This document shows positions 60,476-64,000 of a stretch of 64,000 nt of DNA, piece after piece. The DNA lies in contig CAWFRO010000014.1 in the NCBI GenBank assembly GCA_963818225.1, positions 806,001-870,000 on the forward strand, written 5' to 3'. Positions within the stretch are counted from its first letter, which is position 1. Each line of letters opens with the position of its first letter. The position numbers were made by a program, and so were the translations under genes. Below the pieces are notes generated by a model, which saw only the letters and a program-made list of their open reading frames with translations, made no database searches and was not told where the DNA came from. Source of the DNA: Palsa-504 sp963818225. Lineage in GTDB: Bacteria > Actinomycetota > Actinomycetes > Streptosporangiales > Streptosporangiaceae.

Positions 60476-62150
60476 CGCCCGTCATCCCTACTGTCGATTC
60501 CTGCTCGCTGCGGCTGAGCACGAAGCCTTCGTAGCCGTTGCCGACCTGTCCGGTGCAGCGCTGGGTGTACTGATTGAAGCCGCCGATGTAGATCATGAAG
60601 TTCCGTGGCTTGCCGGGTATGTTCGCGCCGACGTACCAGGAGTCGGCGTACCGGTAGAGCGTCTTGGCGGCCATTTCCTCCATTTCGGCGGCCCAGCCCG
60701 TTTCGGCTTCGGCCGTCGTGTCGATGCGCGCGTAGCCGCCGCGTTCCAGGTCCGCGATCACGTCGGCGACCCAGCCGACCTGCCACTCGCCGCCGGTGAT
60801 CATCTGGGCCAGCACGCCGGGGCTGCCGGGGCCGTGGATCATGAACAGGTTCGGGAAGCCCGCCACCATGAAGCCCAGGTAGTTCGCCGGGTGCTGGGCC
60901 CACTTCTCGCGCAGGTCGGTCCCCCCGAGGCCGGTGATGTTCATCCGGGTCAGGGATCCGGTCACCGCGTCGAAGCCGGTGGCCAGGACGAGGATGTCGA
61001 GGTCATAGTGCGCCGCGGTGGTCTGCAGGCCACCGGGGGTGATCTCGGTGATGGGGTTCGCCCGGACGTCGACCAGGGTCACGTTCGGCCGGTTGAATGT
61101 CTCGAAGTAGCCGGTGTCCATGCAGATCCGCTTGGTGCCCACCGGGTAGGTCTTCGGGCAGAGCATCTCGGCGACATCCGGGTCCTTGACGATCTGGCGG
61201 ATCTTGCCGCGGATGAACTCGGCGGTGACCTCGTTGGCCTCCAGCGTTCGCATCGTGTCGGTGAAGGTGCGCAGGAACAGCAGGCCGTTGCGCTGGGCCC
61301 AGGCTTGCTCGAGGATTCTCGTTCGTTCCTCCGGGGTGTAGTCGAAGACCGATCCGTACTGCGGGACCGGCAGGTACCCCGCGGCGAAATTCTGCCGCAT
61401 CTCCGCACGGCGCTGCGGGTATTGCTCCTTCCACTCCCGTTCGTAGTCCGCGGGCAGCGGCCGGTTGTTGGCCGGCAGGCTGTAGGCGGGCGTGCGCTGG
61501 AAGACGTACAGGTGCTCCGCGGACTTGCCGATGGCCGTGGCCGCCTGCAGGCCGGTCGACCCGGTGCCGATGAGCCCGACACGCTGGCCGGCGAAGGACA
61601 CCTCCTCCTTGGGCCACTGCGAGGTGTGGTACCACTGGCCGCGGAACGAGCCGAGGCCGGGGAAGTCCGGGATGTTGGTCGCGTTAAGGGCGCCGGAGGC
61701 GGCGACGACGTACTTCGCGGTGATCTGGTCACCGCGTTCGGTCGATATCTGCCAGTGGCTGGTCCGCTCGTCGAACCGCATCCGGTTCACCCGGGCCCCG
61801 AACCGGATCAGCTCACGCAACCCGAACCGGTCGACGACGTGGTTGGCGTACGCCTCCAGGTCGGCCTGGGGCGAGAAGTATTCGGGCCATCGCCATTCCT
61901 GCTGCAGGTCATCGTCAAAGGAATACGAGTACTGCATGCTCTCGATGTCGACCCGCGCGCCGGGGTAGCGGTTCCAGTACCAGGTGCCGCCGACGCCGTC
62001 ACCGGCCTCCAGGCACACCACCGTCAGGCCCAGCCCGCGCAGGCGGTAGAGCGCGTACAGGCCCGAGAAACCGGCCCCGACCACGACGACGTCGGCCGTC
62101 TGGAGGCCCGGCGGCTCAGTCTTCTCCGGCGCGGTGGATGCTGTCGTCAT
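60459..62150 (-). CDS. Baeyer-Villiger monooxygenase (flavin-containing, cyclohexanone-monooxygenase-like)
   Basis: 563 residues from ATG 62150 with GGAGGT upstream. FAD motif GAGFSG (25-30), 'EAGDGVGGTWYWNRYPGAR' (the BVMO second conserved block), the BVMO fingerprint F169-R-G-x3-H175-x3-W179-P, and NADPH motif GTGSTG (195-200). 'ILVLATGFDAVTGSLTRM' is the ATG motif. The enzyme inserts oxygen next to a ketone to give an ester or lactone using NADPH and O2. It leads the two-gene operon with the CocE hydrolase. Substrate unknown (cyclic or linear ketone). Confidence 0.95.
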   Translation of the reverse strand: MTTASTAPEKTEPPGLQTADVVVVGAGFSGLYALYRLRGLGLTVVCLEAGDGVGGTWYWNRYPGARVDIESMQYSYSFDDDLQQEWRWPEYFSPQADLEAYANHVVDRFGLRELIRFGARVNRMRFDERTSHWQISTERGDQITAKYVVAASGALNATNIPDFPGLGSFRGQWYHTSQWPKEEVSFAGQRVGLIGTGSTGLQAATAIGKSAEHLYVFQRTPAYSLPANNRPLPADYEREWKEQYPQRRAEMRQNFAAGYLPVPQYGSVFDYTPEERTRILEQAWAQRNGLLFLRTFTDTMRTLEANEVTAEFIRGKIRQIVKDPDVAEMLCPKTYPVGTKRICMDTGYFETFNRPNVTLVDVRANPITEITPGGLQTTAAHYDLDILVLATGFDAVTGSLTRMNITGLGGTDLREKWAQHPANYLGFMVAGFPNLFMIHGPGSPGVLAQMITGGEWQVGWVADVIADLERGGYARIDTTAEAETGWAAEMEEMAAKTLYRYADSWYVGANIPGKPRNFMIYIGGFNQYTQRCTGQVGNGYEGFVLSRSEQESTVGMTGDGYRE

Positions 62151-62330
62151 CGTCTGACCTCCAGGTGGCTCGATGGCCGCGACCGGCTCGTGGTTCGAAC
62201 TCCAGCCCGCCACAAGCGGCGACGGCGGCGCGGACCTGCCGCGGCCACTTCAGGCGATGAGGGCCCGCCTCGGCCAGCGCCGGGCACCCCGGCGATTTGA
62301 GCCATTCGTCACGACCAGCTACTGGACTGA

Positions 62331-62367
62331 GTGTCTATCGGGAAAGACACCTAGTCAACGGGTGTCT
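62331..62367. promoter_or_regulatory. Three alternating GTGTCT half-sites between BVMO and PTE genes
   Basis: GTGTCT (62331-62336), AGACACC (62345-62351) and GGTGTCT (62361-62367) form two overlapping dyads. They lie between the divergent BVMO operon and the PTE-like gene, so one protein could control both. No regulator gene is adjacent except the SARP gene 9 kb away. Confidence 0.6.
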
Positions 62368-62441
62368 GACGAGACCTGGGCTACCGGAGGCCGGTGCGGT
62401 ACTCTCGGCGTGGTCACGCTGGACGTTAAAGGGAGTGCCAA

Positions 62442-63456
62442 ATGAGCGAACCTGCCGTTGCTTCGGAACTCTCCATTCAGTCGGCGACGGGGCGCTATTA
62501 GCACCGGCCGCCTCGGCCGGACACTGATGCACGAGCATGTGTTCACGGTCAGCTCAGAGATGGCGGCAAATTATCCGGCGGTAGCCTGGAACGGGACGCG
62601 AGAAGACAGGATCAGCGAGGCGATCGGCCAGCTCAATCATCTCAAGGCGACCGGGATCGATTCGTTCGTCGACATGAATGTGCTTGGTCTCGGCCGCTCG
62701 CTACCCGAAGTCCTGGCGGTAGCAGAGAATGTCGATCTTAACATTGTGCTGGCCACGGGGATCTACCCGGACCGGGGCCTGCCGCAAGTCATCGAAGGAC
62801 ATCCCCCTAAGGCCGGGAAGCCTGATATCTTGGCCGAGCTGTTCGTCCAGGATATCGAAAACGGCATGGCGGGGACCAGCGTCCGGGCCGCCCTGATCAA
62901 GGGTTACACAGACCGGCCGGGCGTCACGCCAGTTATTGATCGCTGCCTGCGCGCCGTGGCCTGGGCCCACCGGCAGACCGGTGTGCCCATAGAGACTCAT
63001 TCCAGCGCCCTCACCGAGGCCGGCCTCGAGCAGCAGCGCGTTTTCCGGGAAGAAGGCGTCAACCTGGAGCGGGTTGTCATCGGCCACTCAGGCGACACCA
63101 CCGACGTGAGCTACCTGCGGACCATCATGGATGCCGGCTCCCTTATCGCGTCGGACAGGTTCGGCCTGTATCTCGAGGGCATGGCGAGCCTCGAACAGCG
63201 CGTCGCGGTAATCAGCGAACTATGCAGGCTGGGCTACTCGGATCGGATCGTGCTCAGTCATGACGCACACTGCTACGCGGACTACGAATCCGACGAAGGG
63301 CGCCTTAACCGGCGCACACTGCCGTACTGGGTCCACACGCACCTGATGGAGCACGTCGTGCCCAGGCTGCTGTCCAGCGGCGTCACCCAGGGGCAGATCG
63401 ATCAAATGCTTATTCATAATCCGCGGCGCGTGTTTGAATATCAAGGCGCGTATTAG
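62442..63456 (+). CDS. Phosphotriesterase family protein (lactonase-like), N-terminal frameshift
   Basis: ATG 62442 has a clear GGGAG site; it codes 'MSEPAVASELSIQSATG' and then one extra base near 62494 leads to TAG. Removing it gives 'ISTGRLGRTLMHEHVFT', the normal PTE start with metal-binding HxH. Later ligands: Lys in 'LIKGYTD' (carboxylated), H in 'PIETHSSAL', H in 'VIGHSGDTTD', D in 'LSHDAHC'. The rest is intact to TAG 63456, ~337 residues. PTE-like enzymes act as lactonases or esterases. A TTG start at 62458 would also give an unbroken but odd N-terminus. Confidence 0.87.
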
Positions 63457-63670
63457 AGGCCGGTCCATTCCCGGGTGGCCGGGTCGCGTACTCAGCCAGC
63501 TCACTCATCTGAACCTCCTGGTCGACATCTTCACCTGATCTCCACACGTTCTGTCAATCGCCTTCATGAACGGCTGGTACCGACAGAGATCACCCGCTGA
63601 GGGCGGTCTACTCCGAATCCGCAGCGGCGCGTCAGCACATCAGGGTCCATCCGGGGGAAGGCGACACGCA

Positions 63671-64000
63671 ATGAGCAATACTCAGCAAGCAGGGGGCCTG
63701 GTCCCAGACGGTTCGCCCGGGACTGGAGGCGGCGTGCTTACTCCCGTGGTGCCCTTTGCCGTGCAGCCTGGTGAGGGTACTGCGCTGGAGACTCCGACGG
63801 GTGACATGGTCGCTATCAAGGCGGCCACCAGGCAGACCAATGGCTCGCTCTCGGTCCTGGAGTTCGTGATCAGCCCGAAGCGAGGCCCGGCGCTGCACAC
63901 GCACCTGCGTGAGGACGAGCTGTGGTACGTCATCGACGGTGACTTCCGGTTCAAGGCCGGCGATGCCATGCTCCGGGCGTCGACGGGCGGCCTGGCGTTT
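63671..64000 (+). CDS. Cupin domain protein (3' partial)
   Basis: ATG 63671 with GGGGGAAGG upstream; open to the window edge (110 codons). Residues ~25-110 form a cupin: 'TPTGDMVAIKAATRQTNGSL', 'SVLEFVISPKRGPALHTHLR', and the metal motif HxHx(4)E at 'HTHLREDELWYVIDGDFRFK' with 'G' turns after. Many such proteins are small dioxygenases or isomerases; this one also resembles quercetinase-like cupins. It follows the PTE-like gene by 214 bp, same strand, and probably belongs to the same catabolic set. Confidence 0.8.
   Translation, partial: MSNTQQAGGLVPDGSPGTGGGVLTPVVPFAVQPGEGTALETPTGDMVAIKAATRQTNGSLSVLEFVISPKRGPALHTHLREDELWYVIDGDFRFKAGDAMLRASTGGLAF

Noticed and set aside
62180..62230. tRNA-like T-loop GGTTCGAACTCC
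   Set aside because: The flanking bases do not form the T-stem or an acceptor stem, and no anticodon arm is found.
60456..62300. 614-codon plus-strand open frame opposite the BVMO
   Set aside because: It is a shadow frame; the minus strand has all BVMO motifs and a good ribosome site.
1..64000. Polyketide or peptide biosynthetic cluster suggested by the SARP regulator and flavoproteins
   Set aside because: No ketosynthase, NRPS module, terpene synthase or lanthipeptide gene is present in the window.

Overview
The window is very high-G+C actinobacterial chromosome. The base composition, GTG/TTG starts, F420-type oxidoreductases (Ddn-like, LLM), DUF998 and DUF2127 membrane proteins, a LAL-type LuxR regulator and a SARP/AfsR-like regulator all fit a filamentous actinomycete, possibly near Streptosporangiales; the genus cannot be told from sequence alone. 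No rRNA, tRNA, transposase, phage gene or CRISPR array was recognised.

Layout. 0-4.6 kb: end of a LysR regulator, PspC protein, winged-helix regulator, universal stress protein, NAD(P)-binding and CPBP membrane proteins, DJ-1/PfpI protein. 4.7-13 kb: exporter block with three 14-TM DHA2-type MFS genes (one translationally coupled to a TetR gene), a Ddn-like enzyme and a fourth MFS gene. 13-20 kb: a double-domain CoA-transferase, a luciferase-like flavoenzyme, an alpha/beta hydrolase and an FAD monooxygenase. 20-25 kb: a large membrane patatin, a second stress protein and an orphan ParA-like ATPase next to a DnaA-box palindrome. 25.2-27.8 kb: decaying segment with two oxidoreductase pseudogenes and a frameshifted glyoxalase-fold gene. 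27.9-32.2 kb: DUF2127, LURP-one, VOC and LAL regulator genes. 32.3-36.4 kb: small-molecule catabolic run (SMP-30, F420-LLM, metallo-beta-lactamase fold, MetE-like). 36.4-38.8 kb: divergent TetR/MFS pair with clear operators. 39-43.5 kb: HpcH aldolase, ABM monooxygenase, cNMP-sensor histidine kinase, methyltransferase and pantothenate kinase (coaA). 43.6-52.9 kb: MarR/MFS operon with duplicated operators, YkgJ-like/pentapeptide fusion, NDH-2-like and berberine-bridge-like flavoproteins, SARP-ATPase regulator. 53.1-64 kb: catabolic cluster (cyclase, alpha-hydroxy-acid oxidase, HpcH aldolase, thiolase-like protein plus DUF35 partner, Baeyer-Villiger monooxygenase overlapping a CocE hydrolase, phosphotriesterase-like lactonase, cupin), interrupted by an NlpC/P60 gene with an elaborate leader.

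How the genes may work together. The right-hand cluster reads as degradation of a ketone-bearing substrate: ketone to ester or lactone (BVMO), hydrolysis (CocE, PTE-like), oxidation of hydroxy acids (FMN enzyme), and C-C cleavage (HpcH aldolase, thiolase-like/DUF35). The substrate is unknown.

Three window-wide oddities stand out. (1) Eight genes look whole except for one +1 frameshift, and one carries a -1 shift, which raises the question of consensus errors versus real decay. (2) At least seven stop codons lie in or at the edge of short tandem duplications (13-22 bp units), including a four-fold in-frame stop array after the NlpC gene. (3) A two-hairpin intergenic element occurs twice, 35 kb apart, with compensatory base changes in its stem.
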